Below are positions 1-7,877 of a stretch of 64,000 bases of DNA, one piece after another. Below the pieces are notes generated by a model that saw nothing but the letters and a program-made list of their open reading frames with translations, ran no database searches and was not told the origin of the DNA. Origin of the DNA: Kushneria sinocarnis (GTDB lineage Bacteria > Pseudomonadota > Gammaproteobacteria > Pseudomonadales > Halomonadaceae); contig NZ_RBIN01000001.1 of assembly GCF_003633775.1 (NCBI RefSeq), forward strand, positions 434,001-498,000, in the 5' to 3' direction. The position numbers were made by a program, and so were the translations under genes. The number at the start of each line of letters is the position of its first letter. Position 1 is the first letter of the stretch.

Positions 1-256
1 TGCGAATGGCGTCGCGCAGAAAGGCCTGAAGCTTTTCAGCACCCGCCGCGCGAGCAATGGTCGTGCGATGAACATGAGCTCGGCTGGCCAGCACCTGGAT
101 GTCCATGCTGAGGGCGCTGGCGAACAGGCGCGGACTGATGATGGGTTGACCACCGGGACGCGCCGCTATCCTGAGATCCTCGACGAATCGATCAAAGCTC
201 TCCGGCGCCCGGTAGGCACTCGGTTCGGGAGTCTCACGCAGGGCTTCCGTACTCAT
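1..256 (-). CDS. Antitoxin of the Xre/MbcA/ParS (DUF2384) type, N-terminal part, cut by the window edge
   Basis: This reading frame runs off the left edge, so only the first 85 codons are visible. The start is ATG at 256, preceded by an AGGAGAG ribosome binding site. The visible protein has a polar N-terminus and then a helix-turn-helix-like stretch containing ALSMDIQVLASRAHVHRTTI and KLQAFLRDAIR. That resembles the N-terminal Xre-like part of antitoxins that pair with RES-domain toxins. In that family the antitoxin gene usually precedes the toxin, so a RES toxin would be expected just left of the window. The toxin-binding C-terminal domain is not visible, so the family call is by resemblance only. 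Confidence 0.5.
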   Translation of the reverse strand, partial: MSTEALRETPEPSAYRAPESFDRFVEDLRIAARPGGQPIISPRLFASALSMDIQVLASRAHVHRTTIARAAGAEKLQAFLRDAIR

Positions 257-832
257 GGCACTCTCCTGGACGCCTTGATGCGTCCTAAATGCATCACAAA
301 TACATCCTATCACCTTCACAAGCAGCCCATCACGTAGCTTCGTGGTTTTCCCACATCGAAGTACCGGCTTTCTGACAAGTCAGCTCTCAGACAGCGCCTG
401 CTACAGGCTGGGGCTTCTCCGCGCTACTCACGCCGAAGCCGATCAGCATGGCGCTGGAAGGCATCGACCGCCATCACCCGATAGTGGTTGATGCATCTCA
501 TGCCTTGGTGGGCGTTGCTCTCGAAGTAACGCTTGGTTACTTTAAGTAAAAACTACTTAAGACGGGCTAGGTCAATACAGTGCACGCAGGGACTACCGCA
601 TGGAAGGCAGCCGACCAGCCTCCCATGTACAGGTAGGGGCGGTAGCGTGGCTGAGTATCATGTGCCTACCGCAAGGTGCCTGAGAAATTCCTGGGTTCTG
701 TTTGAAAAAATCGGCTCTCATGTATTGCCCGAAAGCTTGCTTCAAACAGGCTGGCTCCAATCCGATTGATTAAAGACCGGGCAGTGGTTGCTGATATTTA
801 TTAGGTTAATTTTAAATAAGAGGTGTGGCAAA
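257..832. other. Non-coding stretch with a possible 3' gene remnant
   Basis: No convincing intact gene is seen here. On the minus strand, 552 down to 424 is open and encodes a segment containing KRYFESNAHQGMRCINHYR, ending in a TAG at 424-426. It has no start codon with a ribosome binding site and is closed upstream by a TAG at 553-555, so it looks like the tail of a decayed gene of unknown family. An inverted repeat TTACTT-T-AAGTAA lies at 537-549. The small plus-strand frame at 533-769 has no coding character that I can recognise. The segment just before 833 is AT-rich and probably holds the promoter of the next gene. Confidence 0.35.
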
Positions 833-1984
833 ATGTTCAGGTTGCTCGGCAAACTGATCTTGCTTTTACTGGCTTTAGTCTCAGCCGGAGTGGTCTGGCA
901 AAAAAACAGTCTCACAATTCTGGCATTGGAACGGGTTGATCCACTGCCAGAGACAAAAGAGCTGATAGCAGCAGGCCATTATGCAGAAGCGAATGAGTAT
1001 CTGGGCTTTTTCATGGAGTTTGATTATGTCGCTCAAGATCCGGAAGCCCGGGCACTGCTAGAAGATATAGAGTCTCATCGAAGCAGCTATGCTTATCAAG
1101 CCAGCAAGCTAGCAGAGGGGCTTTTCACGGGGAGCAGCGACGAAACCATTGGTCAGGCAGCCAGTGTCACGTCAGATTTCTTCCTATTTGGGGACCTTCG
1201 GGATCTCTCGCAACAAGGCTGGCATTGGGTTAAAGGAGAGCCCGTTGACAAAGCCGTTACTACACTGGCTGGTACAGGCGTTGCTATAGGTCTTGGTCAA
1301 TTGGTCGCGGGTGCAGCCACCATTGGCACGGCCGGGGCAGCAGCGCCATCGATCGTCGCTACATCATCGGCCAAAATTGGCATTTCCATGCTCAAGATCG
1401 CCCGGAGGATGGGCAAGCAGCCTCCCTGGCTGGGCAAGGCCCTGGTCAGAAGCGCTGGAAAAGCCAGGATTGCTGGCAACATGGCTGCCATTCGAGGTTT
1501 GTTCGGCGATCTCGCAGTGCTTGCCAAGACTCGAGGCGGCATCGAGCTATTGAGTCATACTCGTGATGCAGTGTCGCTACATGGCATGGCGAGTTTTGCC
1601 AAGGCTTTAGGCAAGGACAGCCTCCCCATTTTCATGCTGGGTGGAAAAATGGCAATAAAAGCCACTGGCAATATTGATCGGCTGGGCAAGGAGTCCATTC
1701 GAGTGGCAGCCACTTATGGTCAGAAGGGGCTAAAGCTGCTCAACAAAACCGGCATGCCTTCAAAGTTCAAATTAGCAAGCCGCTTGGGAAAAATGGGGAT
1801 CAAGGGCGATATATTGAAATTGCTGGCTCATATCCTGGCGAATATACCTGTCTGGATTTTATATGGGCTTATAGCACTCGGCGTCATAATCTGGAAACCT
1901 TGGCGTTGGGCAGATTTTATCCTCAGGCCACTATCTGGAAAGCTGGCGCGTCGATTAAATGAGACCCGCGCCGTCCGGCACTAG
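833..1984 (+). CDS. Hypothetical membrane protein, accessory
   Basis: I do not recognise the family. I chose ATG 833 because AAGAGGTG lies just upstream; a TTG 45 bases earlier is in frame but has no such site. The 383-residue product begins with a hydrophobic segment (FRLLGKLILLLLALVSAGVV) that could be a signal anchor. The middle is a Gly/Ala-rich hydrophobic stretch, followed by a basic region with many Lys/Arg and Gly residues. A second clear membrane segment (ILANIPVWILYGLIALGVII) lies near the C-terminus. Base composition is visibly more AT-rich than the metabolic genes further right, and its neighbours are toxin-antitoxin genes or remnants, so horizontal acquisition is plausible. It ends 13 bases before the antitoxin remnant. 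Confidence 0.6.
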   Translation: MFRLLGKLILLLLALVSAGVVWQKNSLTILALERVDPLPETKELIAAGHYAEANEYLGFFMEFDYVAQDPEARALLEDIESHRSSYAYQASKLAEGLFTGSSDETIGQAASVTSDFFLFGDLRDLSQQGWHWVKGEPVDKAVTTLAGTGVAIGLGQLVAGAATIGTAGAAAPSIVATSSAKIGISMLKIARRMGKQPPWLGKALVRSAGKARIAGNMAAIRGLFGDLAVLAKTRGGIELLSHTRDAVSLHGMASFAKALGKDSLPIFMLGGKMAIKATGNIDRLGKESIRVAATYGQKGLKLLNKTGMPSKFKLASRLGKMGIKGDILKLLAHILANIPVWILYGLIALGVIIWKPWRWADFILRPLSGKLARRLNETRAVRH

Positions 1985-1997
1985 ATAGAGGTACATC

Positions 1998-2239
1998 ATG
2001 ACTGGCATTACGGTTACCGAGGCACGCAACAACCTTTACAGGTTGCTCGATGAGACCGCCGAGTCCCACCAGCCGATTGTCATCATGGGCAAGCGCAATA
2101 AAGCGGTGCTGGTGTCGGAAGAAGACTGGTCCGCCATTCAGGAGACGTTTTACCTGCTTTCCGTACCCGGCATGCGCGAATCCATACGTGGGGGATGAAC
2201 ACCTCCATCGAGGGATGCGAGGGAGAGCTGGACTGGTGA
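1998..2239 (+). pseudogene. yefM: YefM/Phd-family antitoxin, frameshifted near the C-terminus
   Basis: The frame starts at ATG 1998 after an AGAGGT site and encodes a typical Phd/YefM N-terminal DNA-binding domain (MTGITVTEARNNLYRLLDET, then VIMGKRNKAVLVSEEDW). As read, it stops at 2198 after 66 residues. Reading continues sensibly in the next frame from about 2186: GMNTSIEGCEGELDW and a stop at 2237-2239, which is the family's normal acidic tail. One base is therefore missing in the G-run around 2190-2194. The shortened product keeps the DNA-binding part but loses the tail that wraps the toxin. The restored length of about 81 residues matches the family. Confidence 0.85.
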
Positions 2240-2316
2240 CATGGAGATCGGTGTACCAGGTGCTTGAGGATGAGCGAGTGATGAAAGTGCTGCGGCTCTG
2301 GAGCCATTATGAATAG
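2236..2316 (+). pseudogene. yoeB: YoeB/Txe-family toxin with a large internal deletion
   Basis: Read from GTG 2236 the 26-residue product is VTWRSVY followed directly by QVLEDERVMKVLRLWSHYE. The first part is the normal start of Txe/YoeB mRNA interferases and the second is their normal C-terminus; about 58 residues between them are missing. The join lies at the hexamer GTGTAC (2251-2256), a sequence expected both near the start and before the QVLE motif, so deletion between short direct repeats is a likely cause. The start overlaps the antitoxin stop by four bases, as usual for these pairs. The toxin cannot be active because most of the RelE-like fold is gone. Confidence 0.85.
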
Positions 2317-2365
2317 GGCTTCACAGGCCGGCTACTACCAGACAACCTTGCTGCTGCCATGAACC

Positions 2366-2385
2366 CCCTGCCCCGAAGGGCAGGG
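2366..2385 (-). terminator. Hairpin terminator after the SDR gene
   Basis: Perfect 8-bp stem (CCCTGCCC/GGGCAGGG) whose loop reads TTCG on the minus strand, just past the stop of the minus-strand SDR gene at 2392. There is no long U-run, so it may act partly by stabilising the 3' end. Confidence 0.5.
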
Positions 2386-2391
2386 CAGAAG

Positions 2392-3135
2392 CTACCTCGC
2401 CGTATACCCCCCATCGATCGGCAGACACACCCCGCTGATCATCGCGGCGTCGTCGCTGAGCAGAAACAGGATTGGGGTGACCACATCCGCCATCTCGGCA
2501 AAGCGCCCCAGCGGAATCGCGGCGAGCATCGGGTCGCGCTGCTCCGGCGCCGACCACACCTTTTCGGCCATCGGCGTCATTGTAACGGTCGGGTTGACGC
2601 TGTTGACCCGGATGCCGGCCGGGCCGAGCTCCAGGCAGAGCGCCCGGGTGATGGCGTCCATCGCCGCCTTGGAAGCGCTGTAGGCGAGATGATCGTCCAG
2701 CCCGACCAGCGAGGCCTGGCTGGAGACATTGACGATGCTGCCGGCCCGGCCGGCCTCGATCATGTGGCGTGCCACGCTGCGTGCGGCAATGGCTGCGGCG
2801 CGGGCGTTGGCCTGGAAGACGGCGTCGATGCGCTCGGCGGGCAGGGTCAGCGCCGATTCCACGTGGGTAATACCGGCGCTGTTGATCAGGCCATCCACCA
2901 CGCCGAGGCTGCCAATCATCTCTTCCAGCTGTTCGCTGTCGGTGATGTCGAGCGGGTGCGTCTCGCAGCCGTATTCGGCCAGCCGGGCCAGCGCCTCGGC
3001 ATTGCGGCCCAGCGCCACCACGCGCGCGCCCTGGTCGATCAGGGCGCGTGCGGTGGCGTCACCAATGCCGCTGGTGGCGCCGGTGACCACGTAGCAGCGG
3101 CCGTTGAGTGAGGGGTAGTGGGTCAGCTCGCTCAT
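2392..3135 (-). CDS. SDR-family polyol/sugar oxidoreductase
   Basis: A 247-residue classical short-chain dehydrogenase. The NAD(P)-binding motif TGATSGIG is at residues 18-25 and the catalytic set is Ser139, Tyr152 and Lys156 (YSASK). The C-terminus ends in the usual SGVCLPIDGGYTAR. Overall it resembles the xylulose-reductase or arabinitol/ribitol dehydrogenase group, which interconvert a polyol and a ketose; the exact substrate cannot be read from sequence. Its start overlaps the stop of the upstream EltD-type dehydrogenase by four bases (ATGA), so the two are co-translated. With the FGGY kinase that follows on the other strand, a polyol to ketose to ketose-phosphate route is the likely context. 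Confidence 0.8.
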   Translation of the reverse strand: MSELTHYPSLNGRCYVVTGATSGIGDATARALIDQGARVVALGRNAEALARLAEYGCETHPLDITDSEQLEEMIGSLGVVDGLINSAGITHVESALTLPAERIDAVFQANARAAAIAARSVARHMIEAGRAGSIVNVSSQASLVGLDDHLAYSASKAAMDAITRALCLELGPAGIRVNSVNPTVTMTPMAEKVWSAPEQRDPMLAAIPLGRFAEMADVVTPILFLLSDDAAMISGVCLPIDGGYTAR

Positions 3136-4229
3136 GGAATCAGTAGCACCTTGATGGATTCGGCGGCGGTCGCCATGCGAAAGCCCTCCTCGAACTCTGA
3201 AAGTGGCAGCTCGTGGGTGACGATGCCGTCGGTGGTCACCAGCCCGCGTGCCATCAGGTCGATCGCCACCGGGAAGGTATGCGGCGAGAGGTGCGCGCCG
3301 CGCACGTCGAGCTCCTTGCGATCGCCGATGATCGACCAGTCGACGCTGGTCTCCTTGCCGAACACGCTGAACTCCACGAAGCGCCCCAGCTTGCGGATGA
3401 TCTCGAGCCCCTGACGCACCCCGGTGGGCGAGCCGGTGGCCTCGATGTAGACATCGCAGCCGTAGCCGCCGGTCAGCCCGCGCACCTCCTTCGCCACGTC
3501 GTCGCGCGCGGGGTTGAGCACCACGTCGGCGCCATAGCGTCGGGCCAGTTCGAGGCGTTCATCGAGCATGTCGATGACGATCAGCTGCTTCGGCGTCTTG
3601 AGCCGGGCGACCTGCACCATCGCCAGGCCGATCGGGCCGGCGCCGGCAATCACCACCGTATCATCGAGCTGGATATCGCCGCGATTGACGGCATGAATGC
3701 CGCAGGCCAGCGGCTCGATGAAGGCGCACTGGGCCAGCGAGAGGGCCTGTGGAATGCGGTGCAGCCGCGCCTTCGCGGGAATGCGCATGTACTCCGCCAT
3801 GCCGCCCTCGGCCACCTCGCGCTGAAAGCCGAGGATGTTGTGCACCTCGCACATCCAGTAGTGGCCGCTGTCGCAGTAGCGGCACTTGCCGCAGGGCACG
3901 ATCTGCTCGGCAATCGCGCGGTCGCCGACGCGCACGTCGAAGTGCGCCTCGGCCCCCGGGCCCATCTCGACCACCTCGCCGAAGAACTCGTGCCCGGCCA
4001 CCACCGGCGCCTGCACCCAGGCGGGCTGGGAGTCGCCGCCCCAGAACATCTCCGCCCCGCCCCGGCATTTGACGTCGCTGGCACAGATGCCGCAGGCGCC
4101 GATCTTCAGGATCACCTCGCCGGCGGCGGCGCGTGGCCGGCTCACCTGTTCGAGCCGGTAGTCCTCGGGGCCGTGGCAGACCACGGCCTGCATGGTGTCT
4201 TCGGAAGCTTGTGCTGTGGTTGAGGTCAT
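3132..4229 (-). CDS. eltD: Zinc-dependent erythritol/L-threitol-type dehydrogenase
   Basis: A 365-residue medium-chain zinc alcohol dehydrogenase. The catalytic-zinc ligands are Cys49 (GICASD) and His80-Glu81 (GHEF). The structural-zinc cysteines are Cys113, Cys116, Cys119 and Cys127. The Rossmann motif is GAGPIG. The opening MQAVVCHGPEDYRLEQ, the FWGGDSQPAW stretch and the ending ESIKVLLIP closely follow the erythritol/L-threitol dehydrogenase described in mycobacteria, which makes erythrulose. I kept ATG 4229 because GGAG lies seven bases before it; an internal Met13 would also retain the whole domain. Related polyols such as xylitol or ribitol remain possible substrates. Confidence 0.75.
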   Translation of the reverse strand: MTSTTAQASEDTMQAVVCHGPEDYRLEQVSRPRAAAGEVILKIGACGICASDVKCRGGAEMFWGGDSQPAWVQAPVVAGHEFFGEVVEMGPGAEAHFDVRVGDRAIAEQIVPCGKCRYCDSGHYWMCEVHNILGFQREVAEGGMAEYMRIPAKARLHRIPQALSLAQCAFIEPLACGIHAVNRGDIQLDDTVVIAGAGPIGLAMVQVARLKTPKQLIVIDMLDERLELARRYGADVVLNPARDDVAKEVRGLTGGYGCDVYIEATGSPTGVRQGLEIIRKLGRFVEFSVFGKETSVDWSIIGDRKELDVRGAHLSPHTFPVAIDLMARGLVTTDGIVTHELPLSEFEEGFRMATAAESIKVLLIP

Positions 4230-4258
4230 TGGAAGGCTCCAGTGTCAGAGAGGCGGGC

Positions 4259-4528
4259 TCAGGTGTTGCGGCCGCGCCCGATATAGATCGCCAGCAGGAT
4301 GATGGCGCCCTTGACCACGTCCTGCAGATAGGGCGACACCCCCAGCAGGTTGAGGCCGTTGTTGAGAATGGCCAGCAGCATGGCGCCCACCAGGGTGCCG
4401 AGGATCGCGCCGCGCCCGCCGGCAATGGCTGCGCCCCCGAGCACCACGGCGGCGATGGCATCGAGCTCGAAGCCGGTGCCGGCATTGGGTTGGCCGCTCA
4501 TCAGCCGGACATGAGCATGTCCTGACAA
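4259..4528 (-). pseudogene. Sugar ABC transporter permease (RbsC type), only the C-terminal fragment left
   Basis: From about 4500 leftward the frame encodes RLMSGQPNAGTGFELDAIAA and then VVLGGAAIAGGRGAILGTLV, ending at 4259. This is the highly conserved C-terminal part of ribose/polyol ABC permeases (BPD_transp_2 family), which are normally about 320 residues. Everything upstream, including the ATPase and binding-protein genes such operons carry, is absent. The frame opens only at a TTG at 4528 inside a LacI-type operator, so the original operon promoter region seems to have been fused to the permease tail by a deletion. The fragment cannot transport. Confidence 0.85.
4507..4522. repeat. Short inverted repeat at the permease deletion junction
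   Basis: GGACATG and CATGTCC flank two bases. It sits exactly where permease homology ends and may have taken part in the deletion; no other role is evident. Confidence 0.4.
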
Positions 4529-4545
4529 ATGTTATCGTTGTCATT
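4528..4545. promoter_or_regulatory. LacI-family-type operator
   Basis: AATGTTATCGTTGTCATT is a near-palindrome with the central CG and outer AATG/CATT typical of LacI/GalR-family operators. No LacI-type regulator is encoded in the window, so it was probably lost with the rest of the polyol operon or lies elsewhere. The site would control the truncated permease and the dehydrogenases downstream on the minus strand. Confidence 0.5.
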
Positions 4546-4619
4546 TGCTATTCAGACGCCGTCGGCGGTTTTCGGCAATTCGTCTTTGGCGTGAAAGACC
4601 AAAGTCGTAGGGCCCCGGG

Positions 4620-4646
4620 CTGGCGCCGGGCCGCGACCGGCGCCAG
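4620..4646. other. Perfect stem-loop between divergent polyol genes
   Basis: CTGGCGCCGG and CCGGCGCCAG form a 10-bp stem with a 7-base loop. It lies about 100 bases before the kinase start, in the possible leader of the kinase transcript. There is no U-run. Confidence 0.4.
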
Positions 4647-4684
4647 GGTAGAGCCGGGCCGCAGGCCATTCGCGGGCCGCATCC

Positions 4685-4736
4685 ACGGACAGCTTTCAAA
4701 GACGGTTTCTACGGACAGCTTTTACGGACAGGGAGG
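4685..4736 (+). repeat. 13-bp tandem repeats before the FGGY kinase
   Basis: ACGGACAG occurs at 4685, 4711 and 4724, that is on a 13-bp period; the 13-mers at 4685 and 4711 differ by one base, while the unit at 4698 is degenerate. The last copy contains the ribosome binding site GGAGG for the kinase start at 4743. The array could bind an activator or be a slippage product. Confidence 0.6.
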
Positions 4737-4742
4737 CAGCAG

Positions 4743-6356
4743 ATGCCGCGCTACCATGTGGGCGTCGATGTGGGATCGGCGAGTGTGCGTGCCGGAGTCT
4801 TCGACACGCGCGGGCACTGCCTGGCGCAGGCGGCCCGGCCGATCGAGCAGTACCGGCCACGGGCCGAGTTCGTCGAGCAGTCCAGTGACAACATCTGGCA
4901 GCAGTGCGTCGCGGCGGTACGCGAGGCGGTCGAGCGCGCGGCGGTGGCGCCGGGCGAGATTGCCGCCCTGGGCTTTGATGCCACCTGCTCGCTGGTGGCG
5001 CTGGGGGCGGATGGCCGGCCGGTGTCGGTCTCGCCGAGCGAGGAGGCGGATCACAACATCGTGATGTGGATGGATCACCGGGCGACCGCCGAGGCCGAGG
5101 AGATCACCGCCACCGGCCACGAGGCGCTGAAGTACATCGGCGGGCAGGTCAGCCCCGAGCTGGAGCTGCCCAAGCTGCTGTGGCTGAAGCGTCACCGTCC
5201 GGATCAGTTCGCGCATGCGGCGCTCTATCTCGATCTGGCCGACTTCATGGTGGCGCGGGCCATCGGCGATCTCGAGGGGCCGCAGGTGGGGGAACCCGGG
5301 CGCAGCGTCTGCACCCAGGTGTGCAAGTGGCTCTATCTCGCCCACGAGGGGCGCTGGCCGGAGGATCTGCTCGCCCGGCTGGGGCTCGAGGCGCTGCTGG
5401 AGAAGCCGGCCATGCAGGGGGCGATCCGGGCGGTCGGCTCCCGGGCCGGTACCCTGTCGGCCGCGGCAGCCGAGGCGATGGGCCTCTCCGGCGAGGTGGT
5501 GGTCGCGACCGGGCTGATCGACGCCCACGCCGGCGCGCTCGGGATGCTGGGCGAGGACCCGGAGGGGTCGCTGGCCGTGATTGCCGGCACCTCGGCGTGT
5601 CACATCGCCTTTTCCCGCGAGCCCTGCTTCGTGCCCGGGGTCTGGGGCCCCTACTGGGGGGCGGTGCTGCCCGATGGCTGGATCAACGAGGGCGGCCAGA
5701 GCGCGGTCGGGGCCCTGATCGACCATGTCATCACCGACAGCGCGGCCTGCGATGCCCTGAAGGCGGCTGCCGACACCGCCGGCATCAGTCACTTCGAACT
5801 GCTCAACCGCCGGCTGGCCGAGCTCGAGCACGAGCACGGCGAGCTCACCGCCGAGGTGCATCTGCTGGATTATCATCATGGCAACCGGTCACCTCGGGCG
5901 GACGCCTCGCTGCGCGGCATGTACAGCGGGCTCGATCTCAACGAGGACATCGATGCGCTGGCGGTGCGCTATCTCGCCACCCTGCAGGCGATCGCCTATG
6001 GCACCCGGCACATCATCGAGGCCCTCAACGCCCACGGCCATGCCATCGAGCGGCTGCGCCTGTGCGGCGGGGCACTGAAGAACGAGCGCTGGCTGCAGGA
6101 GATGGCGGATGCCACCGGGCTGCCCATCGAGCTGCCGGCCGAGCCGGAGACCGTGCTGCTGGGCGGGGCCATGCTGGCGGCAACGGCCTGTGGCGATTAT
6201 CCGAGCCTGCGCGAGGCCGCGGCCGCGATGAGCGGCACCGATCGCCGGCTCGCGCCGAATCCGGCCCGCCGGCGTTTCCATGCGGCCAAGTATCGGGTCT
6301 ACCACGAGCTGCACGCCGATCAGCTGAAATACCGCGAGCTCATGCGCCAGGCCTGA
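4743..6356 (+). CDS. FGGY-family carbohydrate kinase (ribulokinase-like)
   Basis: A 537-residue sugar kinase that uses ATP to phosphorylate a ketose or polyol. The N-terminal FGGY domain starts with the phosphate-binding GVDVGSASVRAGVFD. The substrate region includes LGFDATCS and MWMDHRA, and the C-terminal domain carries LCGGALKNERWLQEMADATG. The layout, with the conserved EGGQSAVGALIDHV stretch, fits the D-ribulokinase/pentulose-kinase branch. GGAGG precedes ATG 4743. It is transcribed away from the dehydrogenases and would trap their ketose product; after loss of the local ABC transporter it may use substrate imported by another route. Erythrulose or xylulose are also possible substrates. 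Confidence 0.8.
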   Translation: MPRYHVGVDVGSASVRAGVFDTRGHCLAQAARPIEQYRPRAEFVEQSSDNIWQQCVAAVREAVERAAVAPGEIAALGFDATCSLVALGADGRPVSVSPSEEADHNIVMWMDHRATAEAEEITATGHEALKYIGGQVSPELELPKLLWLKRHRPDQFAHAALYLDLADFMVARAIGDLEGPQVGEPGRSVCTQVCKWLYLAHEGRWPEDLLARLGLEALLEKPAMQGAIRAVGSRAGTLSAAAAEAMGLSGEVVVATGLIDAHAGALGMLGEDPEGSLAVIAGTSACHIAFSREPCFVPGVWGPYWGAVLPDGWINEGGQSAVGALIDHVITDSAACDALKAAADTAGISHFELLNRRLAELEHEHGELTAEVHLLDYHHGNRSPRADASLRGMYSGLDLNEDIDALAVRYLATLQAIAYGTRHIIEALNAHGHAIERLRLCGGALKNERWLQEMADATGLPIELPAEPETVLLGGAMLAATACGDYPSLREAAAAMSGTDRRLAPNPARRRFHAAKYRVYHELHADQLKYRELMRQA

Positions 6357-6381
6357 TATGCAGGCCTGACCCGCCCGCGTT

Positions 6382-7137
6382 TCAGGACTCGGGCTGTGGC
6401 GCGCTGGCCAGAACCTTGCGCAGAAAGGTACGGGTACGCTCGTCCCGGGGGCGGGTGAACAGCTCGTGTGGCGGGGCCTGCTCGATGAGGCGGCCGCCGT
6501 CCATGAACACCACCCGGTCGGCGACGTCACGGGCGAACTGCATTTCGTGGCTGACCACGATCATGGTCTGGCGCTCGGTGGCGAGCTGTTTCATCAGCGT
6601 CAGCACTTCCTCGACCCATTCCGGATCGAGCGCCGAGGTGGGTTCGTCGAACAGGATGACTTCGGCGCCGGTGGCCATGGCCCGGCCGATGCCGACCCGC
6701 TGCTGCTGGCCGCCGGAGAGGGCCGCCGGGAAGGCGTCCGCCCGATCGGCCAGGCCGATGCGTTCGAGGATGGCGCGGGCGCGGCGATGGGCCTCGGCCT
6801 TCGCCATGCCCTGCACCACGATCATGGATTCGGCGATGTTCTCCAGCGCCGTCCGGTGGGCGAACAGGGCGTAGTTCTGGAACACGAAGGCGGTCCGCCG
6901 GCGCAGGGCGAGGATGTCGCGCTTCGTGGCGCGCGTGACATCGAAGCTCAGCTCGCCGACCGTCAGCTGCCCGGCATCCGGCGTCTCGAGGAAGTTGATA
7001 CAGCGCAGCAGGGTCGACTTGCCGGTGCCGGAAGGGCCGATCACGACGATGATTTCGCCACGCTCGAGTTCAAGATCGATGTGATCAAGCACGGTGTGAT
7101 CACCGAACCGCTTGGTGAGTCCGGAGAGTGCAATCAT
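6382..7137 (-). CDS. Polar amino acid ABC transporter, ATP-binding subunit
   Basis: A 251-residue cytoplasmic ATPase of the GlnQ/HisP/TcyC type that energises amino-acid import. Walker A GPSGTGKS is at about residues 34-41, the signature LSGGQQQR and Walker B VILFDEPTSALD follow in normal order, and a switch His is in VVSHEM. I chose ATG 7137, which overlaps the permease stop by four bases (ATGA); longer frames reach back into the permease gene. It is the last gene of a binding protein, permease, ATPase operon. Confidence 0.9.
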   Translation of the reverse strand: MIALSGLTKRFGDHTVLDHIDLELERGEIIVVIGPSGTGKSTLLRCINFLETPDAGQLTVGELSFDVTRATKRDILALRRRTAFVFQNYALFAHRTALENIAESMIVVQGMAKAEAHRRARAILERIGLADRADAFPAALSGGQQQRVGIGRAMATGAEVILFDEPTSALDPEWVEEVLTLMKQLATERQTMIVVSHEMQFARDVADRVVFMDGGRLIEQAPPHELFTRPRDERTRTFLRKVLASAPQPES

Positions 7138-7808
7138 CGCTGATACGCCCGGTTGAGTCGTTGCTCCAGCCACTTCTGCAGCCACGAGAGGGCCTCCACG
7201 ATCACCCAGTAGATCACGGCGACCACCAGAAAGGCTTCGAAGTAGAGAAAGCTGCCGGCCGCTTCCTTCTGGGTGGCGCCCATCAGTTCGGTGACGCCGA
7301 GGGTAAAGGCCAGCGAGGTCGATTTGATCATGTCGATGAAGTAGTTCATCAGCGTCGGCGTCGCGACCCGGGTCGCCTGGGGCAGGATGATGCGACGCAT
7401 CAGCTGGGCGCGGGTCATGCCGATCGACAGCGCCGCCTCGGTCTGGCTGCGGTCGATGCCGATGATGGCCGCGCGGATCGACTCCGCCATGTAGGCCGAG
7501 AAGTGCAGGGTCAGGCCCATGATGGTGGCGGTAATGCCATTGATCGAGACCAGAAAGGAGAAGATCTGTGGCAGACCGTAATAGAACAGAAACAGCTGCA
7601 CCAGCAGCGGCGTGCCACGAAAGAACGAGATGAACAGCAGGGCGGCGCCGTTGAGGCCCGGCACCCGCGAAACCCGGATCACGGCCAGCAGACAGGACAG
7701 GAGCAGCGCGCAGATCATGCCCGCTGCGGCCATGCCCAGCGTCAGCGGCAGGTAGCCCAGCAGGATGGGCACCAGCCCTGCCATGTAATCGAAATCAAGT
7801 GCGTGCAT
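7134..7808 (-). CDS. Polar amino acid ABC transporter, permease subunit
   Basis: A 224-residue inner-membrane permease of the HisMQ/TcyB family, with about five membrane segments. The coupling-loop region around ESIRAAIIGIDRSQTEAALS and the following GMTRAQLMRRIILPQA is the canonical ATPase contact motif of this family. The IKSTSLAFTLGVTELM stretch points to the cystine/glutamine-type branch. It follows the binding-protein gene after a 27-base stem-loop and overlaps the ATPase gene. Confidence 0.88.
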   Translation of the reverse strand: MHALDFDYMAGLVPILLGYLPLTLGMAAAGMICALLLSCLLAVIRVSRVPGLNGAALLFISFFRGTPLLVQLFLFYYGLPQIFSFLVSINGITATIMGLTLHFSAYMAESIRAAIIGIDRSQTEAALSIGMTRAQLMRRIILPQATRVATPTLMNYFIDMIKSTSLAFTLGVTELMGATQKEAAGSFLYFEAFLVVAVIYWVIVEALSWLQKWLEQRLNRAYQR

Positions 7809-7828
7809 ACCTGCAAACCCGGCTGACA

Positions 7829-7855
7829 GAACGCGAGCGCTCAGGGCTCGCGTTC
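7829..7855 (-). other. Stem-loop between binding-protein and permease genes
   Basis: GAACGCGAGC and GCTCGCGTTC form a perfect 10-bp stem around a 7-base loop. Lying between the binding-protein stop and the permease start, it is a likely mRNA stabiliser or partial terminator that keeps the binding protein in excess. Confidence 0.6.
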
Positions 7856-7877
7856 CGGTATGGCTTGATCGACAGCG

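Noticed and set aside
533-769. 78-codon plus-strand frame as a gene
   Set aside because: No ribosome binding site, no hydrophobic or domain pattern, and it overlaps the minus-strand remnant region; coding is unlikely.
788-832. TTG 788 as the start of the hypothetical membrane protein
   Set aside because: No ribosome binding site precedes it, while AAGAGGTG precedes ATG 833 and gives a hydrophobic N-terminus.
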